Below are positions 18,620-29,050 of a stretch of DNA of 38,149 bases, piece by piece. The position numbers and the translations under genes were made by a program. The notes under the pieces are model-generated. The model worked only from the letters and a program-made list of their open reading frames with translations, was not told where the DNA came from and did not search any database. Position 1 is the first letter of the stretch, and every line of letters starts with the position of its first letter. Source of the stretch: an uncultured Clostridia bacterium (GTDB taxonomy: Bacteria; Bacillota; Clostridia; Christensenellales; UBA1242); the NCBI GenBank assembly GCA_946484195.1, contig CAMLSW010000007.1, positions 1 to 38,149 on the forward strand, in the 5' to 3' direction.

Positions 18620-18668
18620 AACTAGAAGATATTTTAGACATAGTCCTAAAATTCTTCTAGTTTTTTTT
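18620..18668 (+). terminator. intrinsic terminator
   Basis: aactagaagatattttagacatagtcctaaaattcttctagttttttttt. Confidence 0.75.
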
Positions 18669-18791
18669 TGAAGTTGTAGTAGAAAAAGCCAATGTTTTAT
18701 AAGTAAATTTGATTTTTTGCAAAGTAAATTACTCTCTATAAATCATTTTCCTTCAATATTGTTTGCAAAAAACTGTATAAACTGCTACACT

Positions 18792-19721
18792 ATGGCTATG
18801 AAGATTAATGATATAGATTTTGGCTCAAGTTTGATTTTGGCACCTATGGCTGGTGTTAGTGATGTGGGCTTTAGAGAGGTTTGCTCGCTCTTTGGTGCCG
18901 ATGCCACTTATAGTGAAATGCTATCTTGCAGGGCAATGTTACATAACCCGAAGAAAACCGAGTTTATGACTATTGACTCTCCATATGAGAAGATAAAGAT
19001 AGGTCAAATTTTCGGTCACGAAAGTGATATTATGGCAAAGGCGCTTTCAAGCCCGCTACTCGAAAAATATCAAATTATTGACATCAATATGGGGTGTCCT
19101 GCCCCTAAGATTGTGAAGAATGGCGAGGGTAGTGCGCTTATGAAAAACCTTCCGCTTGCAAGTGAGGTTATTTCAAGTTGCGTAAAAGCCTCCAAAGTGC
19201 CAGTGTCGGTGAAGTTTAGGCTTGGTTATGACAGGGATATCAGCAGGGAGTTTGGGCGTATGTGTGAAGAGAGCGGGGCAAGCTTTATCACCCTTCACGC
19301 AAGAACGACAGAGCAAGGCTACTCTGGCAGGGCAGACCTTGATGCAATTGCAAGATTGAAGGCAAGCGTAAACATTCCAGTTGTTGGAAACGGCGACGTT
19401 GTTGATAATGAGAGCTATCGAAGAATGCTTGAGACCAAGGTTGACGGCGTTATGATAGGCAGAGGTGCACAAGGCAAACCGTGGATATTTGACGAGCTTA
19501 AAGGCAAAAAGTTTGAGGGCAATATTTTTGATGTGATAAAGAGGCATATCGAGGTGCTACGAAAATATTATGACGAGTCTTGGCTTACACTATATATGCG
19601 AAAGCACCTTCTATGGTATGTATCTGGTGTTGAAAAGGCAAGCGCAATACGACTACAGCTTGCAACAAGTCCGTCAATCGACAATAGTCTAGAACTTTTG
19701 GAAAAGATATTCAATAAATGA
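18792..19721 (+). CDS. dusB: tRNA-dihydrouridine synthase
   Basis: LAPMAGVSDVGFR, DINMGCPAPKIVKNGEGSALMKN, VPVSVKFRLG. Confidence 0.93.
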   Translation: MAMKINDIDFGSSLILAPMAGVSDVGFREVCSLFGADATYSEMLSCRAMLHNPKKTEFMTIDSPYEKIKIGQIFGHESDIMAKALSSPLLEKYQIIDINMGCPAPKIVKNGEGSALMKNLPLASEVISSCVKASKVPVSVKFRLGYDRDISREFGRMCEESGASFITLHARTTEQGYSGRADLDAIARLKASVNIPVVGNGDVVDNESYRRMLETKVDGVMIGRGAQGKPWIFDELKGKKFEGNIFDVIKRHIEVLRKYYDESWLTLYMRKHLLWYVSGVEKASAIRLQLATSPSIDNSLELLEKIFNK

Positions 19722-19788
19722 TTTTGTTTTAAATAAAAAAAGTTGTAAAATAATTATAGAAGATTGCAAAGTTTGAAAAGGAGAGAAT

Positions 19789-20964
19789 ATGAAAAGAACT
19801 ATAAAAGACCTTGTAAATTTAAAAGGCAAAGTAGTGCTGCTTAGGGTGGACTTCAATGTTCCTATGGACGATGGCGGTAAGATATTAGACGCAACAAGAA
19901 TTAAAAACGAGCTTCCAACTATCAAATATCTGATAGGACAAAAGGCAAAAGTTGTGATTTTGTCGCATCTTGGCAGACCTGATGGCTATGATGTAAGAAA
20001 GAGTTTGTGGCCGATATCTTTATATCTTTCTAAATCCTTGCCTTGCAACGTATCTTTTTGCAACACTGTGATTGGCGATGAAGTTAAAGAGAGAATTAAG
20101 ATTTTGAGAGAAGGCGATGTACTTCTGCTTGAAAATGTTAGGTTTTACAAGCAAGAAGAGGCTTGTGATATGAAGTTTGCACGCGAGCTTGCCTCATACG
20201 GCGATATCTTTGTCGACGATGCCTTCGGCGTTGCGCATCGTAAGCACGCAAGCAACTATGCCCTTGCAAGACTTCTTCCAAACGCCATCGGCTTTTTGAT
20301 GGAAAAGGAAATCACCAATTTGACAGAGATACTTGAAAATCCAAAACGACCATTTGTTGCAGTGCTTGGCGGGTCTAAGATTGACTCTAAGATAAAAATT
20401 CTTGAAAAGTTCATCGAAAAGGCGGACACACTTATCATAGGTGGCGCTATGGCGTATACCTTCCTTAAGGCTAAGGGCATTGAGGTTGGTGCATCGCTTG
20501 TTCAAGATGATTGTCTTGACATTGCAAACAATATTATGGCAAAGGCGAGCGAACTTGGCAAGAAGATACTACTTCCAGTAGACCATATATGCACACGCGG
20601 AAGAAATCCAAAAGTTTATATCGTGACAAGAATGTCTGTAAATATGGTTGGCTATGATATAGGGCCTAGAACAATCAAGCTCTATACTGATGAAATTGCA
20701 AATGCCAAAGAAATTTTCTGGAACGGCCCTATGGGTATGTTTGAAAACTCTCTATTTAGAAATGGCACCCGCGCTATTGCAGAAGCTATAGCTTCCTCAA
20801 AAGCTCACACTTCTGTAGGCGGTGGCGACACAGTTGCAACAGTAAACCTTTTCAATCTTGCAAAGAAAATCAATTATATCTCAACAGGTGGCGGCGCAAC
20901 ACTAAAGTTTCTTGAGGAGGGCACCTTGCCAGCCGTTGAGGTTATTCAGGAGAAGATAAGATGA
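19789..20964 (+). CDS. pgk: phosphoglycerate kinase
   Basis: VVLLRVDFNVPMD, LSHLGRPDG, ENVRFYKQEE, FWNGPMGMFE, STGGGATLKFLEEGTLPAVEVI. Confidence 0.97.
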   Translation: MKRTIKDLVNLKGKVVLLRVDFNVPMDDGGKILDATRIKNELPTIKYLIGQKAKVVILSHLGRPDGYDVRKSLWPISLYLSKSLPCNVSFCNTVIGDEVKERIKILREGDVLLLENVRFYKQEEACDMKFARELASYGDIFVDDAFGVAHRKHASNYALARLLPNAIGFLMEKEITNLTEILENPKRPFVAVLGGSKIDSKIKILEKFIEKADTLIIGGAMAYTFLKAKGIEVGASLVQDDCLDIANNIMAKASELGKKILLPVDHICTRGRNPKVYIVTRMSVNMVGYDIGPRTIKLYTDEIANAKEIFWNGPMGMFENSLFRNGTRAIAEAIASSKAHTSVGGGDTVATVNLFNLAKKINYISTGGGATLKFLEEGTLPAVEVIQEKIR

Positions 20965-21707
20965 GAACGCTTATAGCAAATTTTAAAATGAACTTAACAC
21001 CAAGCGAAACAAAAGATTACTTGATGGCATTTCTGTCACGCTTTGACGGCAGTAAGATTGACCTCACGCTCTGCCTACCTTACACGTCCTTAGGGATTGG
21101 CGCATTACTTTGCAGGGATAAAAATGTCAGACTTGGCGCTCAGAACTTAAGCGATGAGGAGCAAGGCAAGAACACAGGCGAAATTAGTGGTGCAATGCTT
21201 AAAGATAGCGGTGTTGACTATGTAATAATAGGCCATAGCGAGAGGCGTAAGAAATTTAAAGAGGATACCAAGACCATAAATAAAAAAATAAAGGTGGCAC
21301 TCAAGAATGGTTTAGGCGTTATTCTTTGCGTTGGTGAAAGCTTGACCGAGCGCAATACTTTAAAAACCTTTGAGATACTTAGAGAGCAAATAGAGTGCGC
21401 TCTAAAAGGTTTGTATGAAAATGAACTTGAGCGTGTTATCATTGCATACGAGCCTATTTGGGCTATAGGCAGTGGGAAAACTCCAACCAAGAATGAAATA
21501 GAGGGAGCAGTTAAAGAGATTAGACATATTATCAAGGACGACTTTTCAGAGAACGCCTCAATTAGTATCAAGGTTGTGTACGGTGGGTCTATTGATAGCA
21601 AAAATATTAAACAATTTTTATCCGCTAAAAAATTGGATGGTTTTTTAGTAGGCGGTGCTTGTTTAGACCCAAATGAATTTTTAAAAATAACATCTTTGTG
21701 TTCATAA
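20961..21707 (+). CDS. tpiA: triosephosphate isomerase
   Basis: ANFKMN, GHSERR, AYEPIWAIGSGKTP, VYGGSI, GFLVGGACLD; 4-nt overlap with pgk. Confidence 0.97.
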   Translation: MRTLIANFKMNLTPSETKDYLMAFLSRFDGSKIDLTLCLPYTSLGIGALLCRDKNVRLGAQNLSDEEQGKNTGEISGAMLKDSGVDYVIIGHSERRKKFKEDTKTINKKIKVALKNGLGVILCVGESLTERNTLKTFEILREQIECALKGLYENELERVIIAYEPIWAIGSGKTPTKNEIEGAVKEIRHIIKDDFSENASISIKVVYGGSIDSKNIKQFLSAKKLDGFLVGGACLDPNEFLKITSLCS

Positions 21708-21821
21708 TAAAGTTTGTATAAAGTTTGATTACGTAAATCTAAAAATCAAAGCAAATTTGATTAGTCTACAACATTGACTTATAGCATAAAATGTAGTATA
21801 ATTTTAAAAAAGGAGGCGGGT

Positions 21822-22055
21822 ATGGCAAGTTTTGTTAAAGCAATGGACGATCTTCCACTTATTGTGAAAATAATTTTAGCATTACCTATGATTGATATAA
21901 TTTGGGTGGTTTATAGAATTATTAAGTCAGCAAGCAAAGAGTCTGTCTTTGGCTTAATCTTAGGTGTGATTTTACTTATCGTTGGTATACCATTCTTATG
22001 GCTCGTAGATATAATTACACTTATCGTTTCAAACAAAGTTTTGTGGGTTGACTAA
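21822..22055 (+). CDS. small membrane protein
   Basis: Start after aaaggaggcgggt; two hydrophobic segments. Confidence 0.6.
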   Translation: MASFVKAMDDLPLIVKIILALPMIDIIWVVYRIIKSASKESVFGLILGVILLIVGIPFLWLVDIITLIVSNKVLWVD

Positions 22056-22065
22056 AGGAGATTAA

Positions 22066-22096
22066 AAGACATCAAAATTATTTGATGTTTTTTTAT
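22066..22096 (+). terminator. intrinsic terminator
   Basis: gacatcaaaattatttgatgttttttt. Confidence 0.7.
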
Positions 22097-22199
22097 TATT
22101 GTGGTAAAATAATAAATGAAAATAAAGGCATTTTAGGTTTTTGCTATAATTATAAAAACAAATATGCTTTTTGCACAAATTAACACAAAGGAGATGCTT

Positions 22200-22946
22200 A
22201 TGTTTGAAAATTATTTTGATCCAGATGATGATTACGAAGATGACGGCTACGACGAAGATAACGGCTTTGGTGATGATGGCGATGATGACGATGATGACGA
22301 TGGATACGACGATTATGGCGATGATGGCGGCGATGATGGCGGAAATGGCGGTGGCAAAAGCGATAAGGGTGCCGACAATGATGAGAGCGGATATGGTGAC
22401 GACACTGGCGATGGCTTCGGCGAGGAGACAAGAGAAAAAACCATAGAAGAGGATATCGCAGATAAGAATAAAGAGCAAGAAAGCGAATTCACGAAAGATA
22501 AAAATAGTGATCGATGGGACGGAGATCTTAATTCTAGATCAAATAATTTGTCTAGGCAAGTAGAAGAAAAGGCAGAAGAAATTAAAGTTGGATTAAAGGC
22601 TAATAACAGTCCAAAAGGAAAGGCGGCTGAGGAAAAACTTGCTAAAAAGAATGCGACTCGTTGGAGTTCGCTCCTTGGTATACCCGTGGGGATACGAGCG
22701 GTTGGTACTTGTCCAGGTTGCGGTAAAAAAACCATTTATCAATCAATGACCGCAATAGATTTAATTATTTTTAAAGCAATCTTATCTCTAACGAAATCGC
22801 CGTTAAATGTTTACTTCTGTATGAATAGCGGTAAAAATTGTAGATTAAGCTTTGAAAAGGGTATGTGCTGGATGTGTGCAGGAAAATTTGAGCCTACGAC
22901 TATGCCTGTTCCCTATCCATTAAAACTTTTCAGATTTAATAAATAA
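22200..22946 (+). CDS. protein with hyperacidic Asp/Gly-rich N-terminus and C-terminal Cys-pair (zinc-ribbon-like) region
   Basis: MFENYFDPDDDYEDDGYDEDNG...; CPGCGKK and CWMCAGK; RBS aaaggag. Confidence 0.7.
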   Translation: MFENYFDPDDDYEDDGYDEDNGFGDDGDDDDDDDGYDDYGDDGGDDGGNGGGKSDKGADNDESGYGDDTGDGFGEETREKTIEEDIADKNKEQESEFTKDKNSDRWDGDLNSRSNNLSRQVEEKAEEIKVGLKANNSPKGKAAEEKLAKKNATRWSSLLGIPVGIRAVGTCPGCGKKTIYQSMTAIDLIIFKAILSLTKSPLNVYFCMNSGKNCRLSFEKGMCWMCAGKFEPTTMPVPYPLKLFRFNK

Positions 22947-22952
22947 CATATT

Positions 22953-22986
22953 AAAACCCTTCTAAGAAAATTTAGAAGGGTTTTTG
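22953..22986 (+). terminator. intrinsic terminator
   Basis: aaaacccttctaagaaaatttagaagggttttt. Confidence 0.8.
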
Positions 22987-23067
22987 ATTTTATGTTATAA
23001 AACTATTGGTTTTATTTATTTTTTATAAATTTAAAACAAAAATAAAGGAATTTGTTAAATTTGGTTT

Positions 23068-24552
23068 TTATTCTTCAAATAGATTGCCGTTTAAAAATAC
23101 AGGTTCACAGGTGATATTTATGCCAAGTTTCTTTAATGATTGTTCTTCTGCATTTGACAGAATATAGGTACAATGCGCCTCGCAACCTTTAAGCTCTGGC
23201 AATTTCTTTAATGCCTTCTTTGCTTTATTGTTTGAGTGTGATGAGATTGCAAGTGCAATTAAAATATCATCAAGGGTTAGCACTCCGCATTTTGAATGCA
23301 AATAGTCGGTTTTAAGTTTCACAATAGGCATCAATATATCGTCGGAGATTATATCAAAATCGTCTCCCATTTTGGCAAGAGAGCGAAGGGCGTTAAGCAC
23401 AACCGCGCCACTTGCAGAGACAATCTTCTTATTTTTACCAAAGACGATTTCACCATTTGGAAGTTCAAGCCCGACACAAGGATAACCGGTATTTTTGGTG
23501 GTTTCTTTAGATGCTTTGACAACTGGCAGATAGTCAGGGGTAAGCTCAACCTCAGCCATAAGATATTTTGTGCGCTCAAGTGTGTCAAACGATGCTTGTC
23601 CTTTTTTATAGTCGCATTCAGCCTTTAAGTAGCGTCTTACAATCTCTTTCTTTGCACTTTCTTGAACGACCTCGTCATCAATAATCGCACTCGCAACCAT
23701 ATTGACACCCATATCTGTTGGAGATTTATATACATCTTGCCCTGTGATTTTCTTGAGTATATTTTTAAGTACAGGGTAAACCTCAATGTCTCGGTTATAG
23801 TTCACAGCAAGTTTGCCGTACGCGTTAAAGTGGAATGGGTCTATTTGATTTATATCCTTAAGGTCGGCAGTTGCAGACTCGTAGGCGATATTGACAGGGT
23901 GTTTCAAAGGTAAATTCCAAACAGGGAAGGTTTCGAATTTTGCATACCCAGCCTTGACGCCTCGCTTGTAATCGTGGTACATCTGGCTAAGACAAGTGGC
24001 GAGTTTTCCGCTTGATGGACCTGGAGCAGTTACTATTACGAGAGGTTTTGTTGTTTCAATGTAAGGGTTTGCGCCATAGCCTTCATCTGAGACTATTACA
24101 TCAACTTCGCTTGGGTAACCTTTAGTATATCTATGGAAATATACCTTTTCTCCGCGCTGTTCTAGCTTTTGAGCAAATTTGGTTGCACTTGATTGTCCTT
24201 TGTAAAGAGTTATAACAATAGATGAAACATAAAGTCCAAGAGCGCGCAAATTGTCAATTATCCTTAGCAATTCGTTGTCGTAGCTGAGTCCAAGGTCGGC
24301 TCTAATCCTATTTTTTTCAATGTCGTTTGCAGAGATACAGAAGATTATCTCTGCTTTATCCTTTAATTTGACTAAAAGCTTAGTCTTTATATTCGGGTCA
24401 AACCCTGGAAGCACTCGGGATGCGTGCAAATCGTCAAAAAGTTTTCCGCCAAACTCGAGATAAAGCTTGTCATTAAACATCTTAATTCTCTCAAGTATCT
24501 TCTCACTTTGAAGCTTGATATAAAGCTCATTATCAAATCCTATCTTATTCAT
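23068..24552 (-). CDS. DUF1846 domain-containing protein
   Basis: MNKIGFDNELYIKLQSEKILERIKMFNDKLYLEFGGKLFDDLHASRVLPGFDPN, characteristic DUF1846 N-terminus. Confidence 0.92.
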   Translation of the reverse strand: MNKIGFDNELYIKLQSEKILERIKMFNDKLYLEFGGKLFDDLHASRVLPGFDPNIKTKLLVKLKDKAEIIFCISANDIEKNRIRADLGLSYDNELLRIIDNLRALGLYVSSIVITLYKGQSSATKFAQKLEQRGEKVYFHRYTKGYPSEVDVIVSDEGYGANPYIETTKPLVIVTAPGPSSGKLATCLSQMYHDYKRGVKAGYAKFETFPVWNLPLKHPVNIAYESATADLKDINQIDPFHFNAYGKLAVNYNRDIEVYPVLKNILKKITGQDVYKSPTDMGVNMVASAIIDDEVVQESAKKEIVRRYLKAECDYKKGQASFDTLERTKYLMAEVELTPDYLPVVKASKETTKNTGYPCVGLELPNGEIVFGKNKKIVSASGAVVLNALRSLAKMGDDFDIISDDILMPIVKLKTDYLHSKCGVLTLDDILIALAISSHSNNKAKKALKKLPELKGCEAHCTYILSNAEEQSLKKLGINITCEPVFLNGNLFEE

Positions 24553-25720
24553 TTTTACCTCCGTTAATTGTGTCTATGATAATCTTATATATTTCATCAG
24601 CGCTCTCTTGCCAAGTGCGATAGAGTGTACTGTATGCGTTCTCGCAAACCCTGTTATATAGCTCTTCGTCTGTCAATGCAAGCAAGATTTTATCTGCATA
24701 ATCTTGTGGATTATTCTTGGCAATAAAACCATTTTCATTGTCAGTTATAGCAGAGCTGGCGCCCGTGTTTTCTATAAAAACCGTTGGTGTATGTTGGCTT
24801 GCCGCCTCAATTTTTACTATGCCATCTGTGTCGTACTGCGAAGGAAAAAGGAAAAGGTCGCTTCGGCAGTAAACCTTGGTTAAAAGTTCATTATCTAAGA
24901 TTTTTCCAGCAAAGATAACTTTATTTTCAAGGTTTAAATGGCTGGCTTTTTGCTGAAAATAATCAAAGTTTTTACCATCTCCAACAAATAGCATTTTGAA
25001 ATTTTGATATTTTTCTTCGATAAGTGGCAAACTGTCTAAAATCAAACCTATATTTTTAAGTTTGTTAATTCGCCCGACATACAAAAATAGTTTTTCATCG
25101 TCCTTTAAGCCAAATCTTTGGTTTACGATATCCCTTGCTTTCGCAGTGTCACTGCAAGGCGTCATTGATGTTGCGTTATATACAACCTTTACTGGAACTT
25201 TAAGTTTGTATTCTTCCTTATACAATTTTTCGGTGAACTCATTGACTGCAATTGCAAGGTCTGCACGGTTAAAATTCTTCATAAATATTTTTAAAATTAT
25301 ATTTGTCAAAATTTTATTGTGAGTTGCGCGCTGAATATCTCGTTTGTACTGTGAGTGCAAGTGACAAATACAAGGAATGTGATGCTTTTTCGCATACTTC
25401 GTTGCAATACTTGCAAGAGTGAAAGGTGAGTGGTAGTAAATTAAGTCTAGATTACTCTCTTTTAGAGTTTTTCTAAAGGCTCTATCAAGTTTAGGTGTGG
25501 CAAGGTCGTAGTCAAGGTAAATAACGGACTTAGACTTACATCTTACAACCTTATATGGATGAACGGTTGTATCCTCTTTATTCCCAGAGGGCTTGATTGT
25601 AAAGATTGTTATGTCAAGCTTATCACTTAAATGTTTAGCCAAATTGTCAACCACAGAAATCACGCCGTCAATCATAGGATAGAAAGCGTCAATAAAAATA
25701 CCGACTTTATATTTCTTCAT
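24545..25720 (-). CDS. glycosyltransferase (GT4-like, diacylglycerol glucosyltransferase type)
   Basis: VGIFIDAFYPMIDGVISVVDNLAKHL; FLYVGRINKLKN; GFIAKNNPQDYADKI; overlaps DUF1846 gene by 8 nt. Confidence 0.88.
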   Translation of the reverse strand: MKKYKVGIFIDAFYPMIDGVISVVDNLAKHLSDKLDITIFTIKPSGNKEDTTVHPYKVVRCKSKSVIYLDYDLATPKLDRAFRKTLKESNLDLIYYHSPFTLASIATKYAKKHHIPCICHLHSQYKRDIQRATHNKILTNIILKIFMKNFNRADLAIAVNEFTEKLYKEEYKLKVPVKVVYNATSMTPCSDTAKARDIVNQRFGLKDDEKLFLYVGRINKLKNIGLILDSLPLIEEKYQNFKMLFVGDGKNFDYFQQKASHLNLENKVIFAGKILDNELLTKVYCRSDLFLFPSQYDTDGIVKIEAASQHTPTVFIENTGASSAITDNENGFIAKNNPQDYADKILLALTDEELYNRVCENAYSTLYRTWQESADEIYKIIIDTINGGKNE

Positions 25721-25943
25721 TTTTAATCCTTTTATACTAGTATAATAATTTTTGACAATTTCTCATAATAAATTAAAAATGTTTTTCAAAAAAGTTAAAA
25801 GTGGCACCATTTTCTATTCTATAAGACAAAAAGGCTTATTTAGTATCATTTATGTATAAAATGCGATAATCATTTTGTAAATATTAATTAAATATGTTAA
25901 AATACAATGCGGATAACATTAATTGACTAAAAAGGAGTTTTTT

Positions 25944-26816
25944 ATGAGCAAAATAGCAGTAGTAACAGATAGTAATGCAGGGATAACTCAGGCAGAGGCA
26001 AAAGAGATGAAGGATGTCTATGTTGTGCCAATGCCTTTTATGATAGATGGAGAGGAGTATTTTGAGGACATCAGTTTAACCCAAGAGCAGTTTTATCAAA
26101 AACTTACTGAGGATGCTGAAATCTCAACTTCTCAGCCATCAATTGGCTATATTACGGATTTATGGGAAAAACTGCTCAAGGAGTATGATTATATAGTTCA
26201 TATTCCTATGTCTAGCGCGCTAAGTATGTCGTGTGAAACAGCCCAAAACTTTGCTAAAGATTACGATGGCAAGGTTGTTGTAGTTGATAATAAACGTATT
26301 TCTATTACTTTAAAACAATCGTGTGTTGACGCATTAACTTTAGCAAAACAGGGCAAGAGCGCTGATGAAATAAAGAAAATATTAGAAGAGACTTCACTTG
26401 ATAGCAGTATTTATATTATGGTAGACACTTTAAAGTATTTGAAAAAGGGGGGAAGAATAACCCCAACAGCTGCCGCTATAGGTACACTGTTAAAAATAAA
26501 ACCTGTGCTTCAAATTCAAGGAGGTAAACTTGATAGCTACGCAAAGGTGCTAAACGATAAAGTTGCAAGAATTAAGATGATTGAAGCTATCAAAAAAGAT
26601 TTAAAAGATAGATTTAGCGATTTGAGAGAAAAAGGCGAAATTGATTTAATGGTTGCATACGCAAACTGTAGAGAAAAAGCTGAAGATTTTGCTATGCAAA
26701 TTAGGAAAGAAATCCCGGACCTAAATTTGACATATGTAAATCCATTGTCACTCAGTGTTGCTTGCCACATCGGCAGTGGCGCTCTTGCTGTGGCTTGTAC
26801 AAGAGTTATTAAATAA
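25944..26816 (+). CDS. DegV family fatty-acid-binding protein
   Basis: MSKIAVVTDSNAGI, TSQPSIG, MVDTLKYLKKGGRI, KIKPVLQIQGGKL. Confidence 0.93.
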   Translation: MSKIAVVTDSNAGITQAEAKEMKDVYVVPMPFMIDGEEYFEDISLTQEQFYQKLTEDAEISTSQPSIGYITDLWEKLLKEYDYIVHIPMSSALSMSCETAQNFAKDYDGKVVVVDNKRISITLKQSCVDALTLAKQGKSADEIKKILEETSLDSSIYIMVDTLKYLKKGGRITPTAAAIGTLLKIKPVLQIQGGKLDSYAKVLNDKVARIKMIEAIKKDLKDRFSDLREKGEIDLMVAYANCREKAEDFAMQIRKEIPDLNLTYVNPLSLSVACHIGSGALAVACTRVIK

Positions 26817-26846
26817 AGCACTAAATTATCTTAGTTTATTTGCCAA

Positions 26847-26880
26847 TAACATCTTTATGTGTTAAAATAAAGATGTTATT
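26847..26880 (+). terminator. intrinsic terminator-like hairpin
   Basis: ataacatctttatgtgttaaaataaagatgttatttta. Confidence 0.6.
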
Positions 26881-26901
26881 TTATTTATAGACGAGGAAAT
26901 T

Positions 26902-27705
26902 ATGAAGATTAAAGATAAAGTTGTAGTGATAACAGGTGCAAGCAGTGGAATAGGTTATGCCATTGCGAAAAGACTTTTTAATGAAGGTGTGGTTGTGTAT
27001 GATATATCACGAACAGTAAAGGAGCATTCTGAAATTAAAGAGGCTTTTGCCTGTGATGTCAATGATACAGATAAAGTTGATGGTATTTTATCTCAGATAT
27101 TTGAAAAGGAAGGGCGCATCGACATCTTTATAAACAACGCTGGGTTTGGCATTGCTGGCGCGATTGAAAACACAAAAGCCGAGAATATATATTCTCTTAT
27201 TAGCACCAATCTTTCAGCGGTCATTGCACTCAGCGGAAGGGCGATAAAGTATTTAAAGCAGTCGGGCGGAGGTAATATAATCAATATATCTTCGGTTGGT
27301 GGAGTAATACCACTTCCAGTGCAAGCGACATACAGCGCAACTAAAGCGGGCGTTGAAATCTTTTCAAAAGCGCTTGCAAATGAGGTGAGATCATACAAAA
27401 TAAAAGTCACCTCTATATTGCCAGGAGATACTCATACAAATTTTACAACTTCAAGAATTATAGATAATGATACTCAAAACGAAAAGCAAAAAGCAAGCAT
27501 TGAAAAATCTATTAAAAAGGTTGAAAAGGATGAGATAAAGGGCAAGAGTCCTGATTCAGTAGGCAAGGTGGTAGTCAAGGTTTTAAAGAAAAAACACCCA
27601 CCACTACGAAAGACTGTAGGATTTTTTTATAAATGCGCTGTATTTTTACCAAGAATTTTATCAACAAAACTTGTTAATTTTATAGTAAGAAAATTATATT
27701 GCTAA
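26902..27705 (+). CDS. short-chain dehydrogenase/reductase
   Basis: VVVITGASSGIGYAIAKRL, NNAGFG, YSATKAGVE. Confidence 0.93.
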   Translation: MKIKDKVVVITGASSGIGYAIAKRLFNEGVVVYDISRTVKEHSEIKEAFACDVNDTDKVDGILSQIFEKEGRIDIFINNAGFGIAGAIENTKAENIYSLISTNLSAVIALSGRAIKYLKQSGGGNIINISSVGGVIPLPVQATYSATKAGVEIFSKALANEVRSYKIKVTSILPGDTHTNFTTSRIIDNDTQNEKQKASIEKSIKKVEKDEIKGKSPDSVGKVVVKVLKKKHPPLRKTVGFFYKCAVFLPRILSTKLVNFIVRKLYC

Positions 27706-27890
27706 AGATAATATTTGATAAAATCATAATAATAAAAAATTAAAGAAAAACATTAAAAATTAGAAAAATTAATTAAAAAACTAATTTTTAATTAAATTTA
27801 AAAAAAATAATTAACATTTGTTATTATATAAAAAGCAGTTTTAATTGTTGTTAATTAAAACTTCTTATTTTTTTCTTTATTTAAAATTTT

Positions 27891-28910
27891 TTATTTTAAT
27901 TTATATTTCTTTTTTAATATTTTCTTTGCTTTTATTTTTCGAGAAAGTAATTTGTTTGATTTTAAAGTTTCTTTTGCTTCTAAAACTTTATTTTTAAATA
28001 TTGATGCCTCTTTCATAAAGTTGCCATCGCCTAAGGTTTCTGTAACAGTCGATGAAAAGACAAAGGCGTTATAGTCAATTTCATTTACAAGTTTTTTCAT
28101 CTCGTGCGCCTGTCCTTTTGGCACAAGAGATAGGAGCATAGTCTTTTCTTTTTGCGAGAACATTCCTTGTACGTCAAGTTTAGTTACACCTCGATGGAAT
28201 TTATCAAGTATGGCCTCGGCTATTGCCTCAGGTTTGTCGCAGATTATATAGAAGGCTACTACGCGCTTAGAATCGTCGAGGACGAGGTTTGTTGCCATAG
28301 AGCTGATGATAGTAGATACAAGTGCGTATAAACCGATAACAAAACTTCCGGTTGTGGCAACACTTAGAATGATGACGATTGCATTTATTCCAAGAAGGAA
28401 ATATCCTGTTTTTATCTTTGGGAAGAATTTGTTAAGAAGTGCCCCTGCAATATCACTTCCACCAGTAGAACCGCCATATCTTAAAGCAAGTCCAATCATC
28501 AATCCCATAATCATACCGCCGACAATTGAGTAGAGTAATAGTAAATCTGATGTGCTTTCGCTAGTTTTGTTTATTAAAGAGTTTAGGTCACCAAATTGCA
28601 TTGCAAGAGTATAGGAGCCGATGCCTATGCCAGACAACAACAAAAATCTCCATCCAAACACTTTAAGGGCGGTCAAAAAGATTGCTGAGTTAATAACAAG
28701 ATAGATGACAGAAGTTGGTATATTGATATTCCCGCGCGCAAAAAGATTATGGATAATTAAGGAAAGCCCCGAAACTCCAGTAGGTATTATCCCAACACTT
28801 TCAAAGAATGTTTTAAAAGCAGAGCCACCAATTATTCCTGCCACAATCATAACAAGTATTTGGCAGGAAAATTTCAATATACTTTGTTTGTTTAAAGATT
28901 TAATTTTCAT
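27891..28910 (-). CDS. YitT family membrane protein (DUF2179 C-terminus)
   Basis: IIGGSAFKTFFESVGIIPTGVSGLSLI; YGGSTGGSDI; GVTKLDVQGMFSQKEKTMLL. Confidence 0.92.
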   Translation of the reverse strand: MKIKSLNKQSILKFSCQILVMIVAGIIGGSAFKTFFESVGIIPTGVSGLSLIIHNLFARGNINIPTSVIYLVINSAIFLTALKVFGWRFLLLSGIGIGSYTLAMQFGDLNSLINKTSESTSDLLLLYSIVGGMIMGLMIGLALRYGGSTGGSDIAGALLNKFFPKIKTGYFLLGINAIVIILSVATTGSFVIGLYALVSTIISSMATNLVLDDSKRVVAFYIICDKPEAIAEAILDKFHRGVTKLDVQGMFSQKEKTMLLSLVPKGQAHEMKKLVNEIDYNAFVFSSTVTETLGDGNFMKEASIFKNKVLEAKETLKSNKLLSRKIKAKKILKKKYKLK

Positions 28911-29050
28911 ATATTGAATATAGCAGTTTTAAGTCTTTTTGTAAAATTATTTTGACTTTTTTATATATTTTTTATCCAAAAGTCACAATATTTTTTTAAT
29001 TTTATCCTCTTAGTTGACTTATTTTCAAATTTATTGTATATCTTATATAT

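Noticed and set aside
22171-22446. Alternate-frame ORF MHKLTQRRC...MMTMMTMD and antisense His-rich ORF
   Set aside because: Artifacts of the GAT/GAC triplet repeats in the Asp-rich gene.
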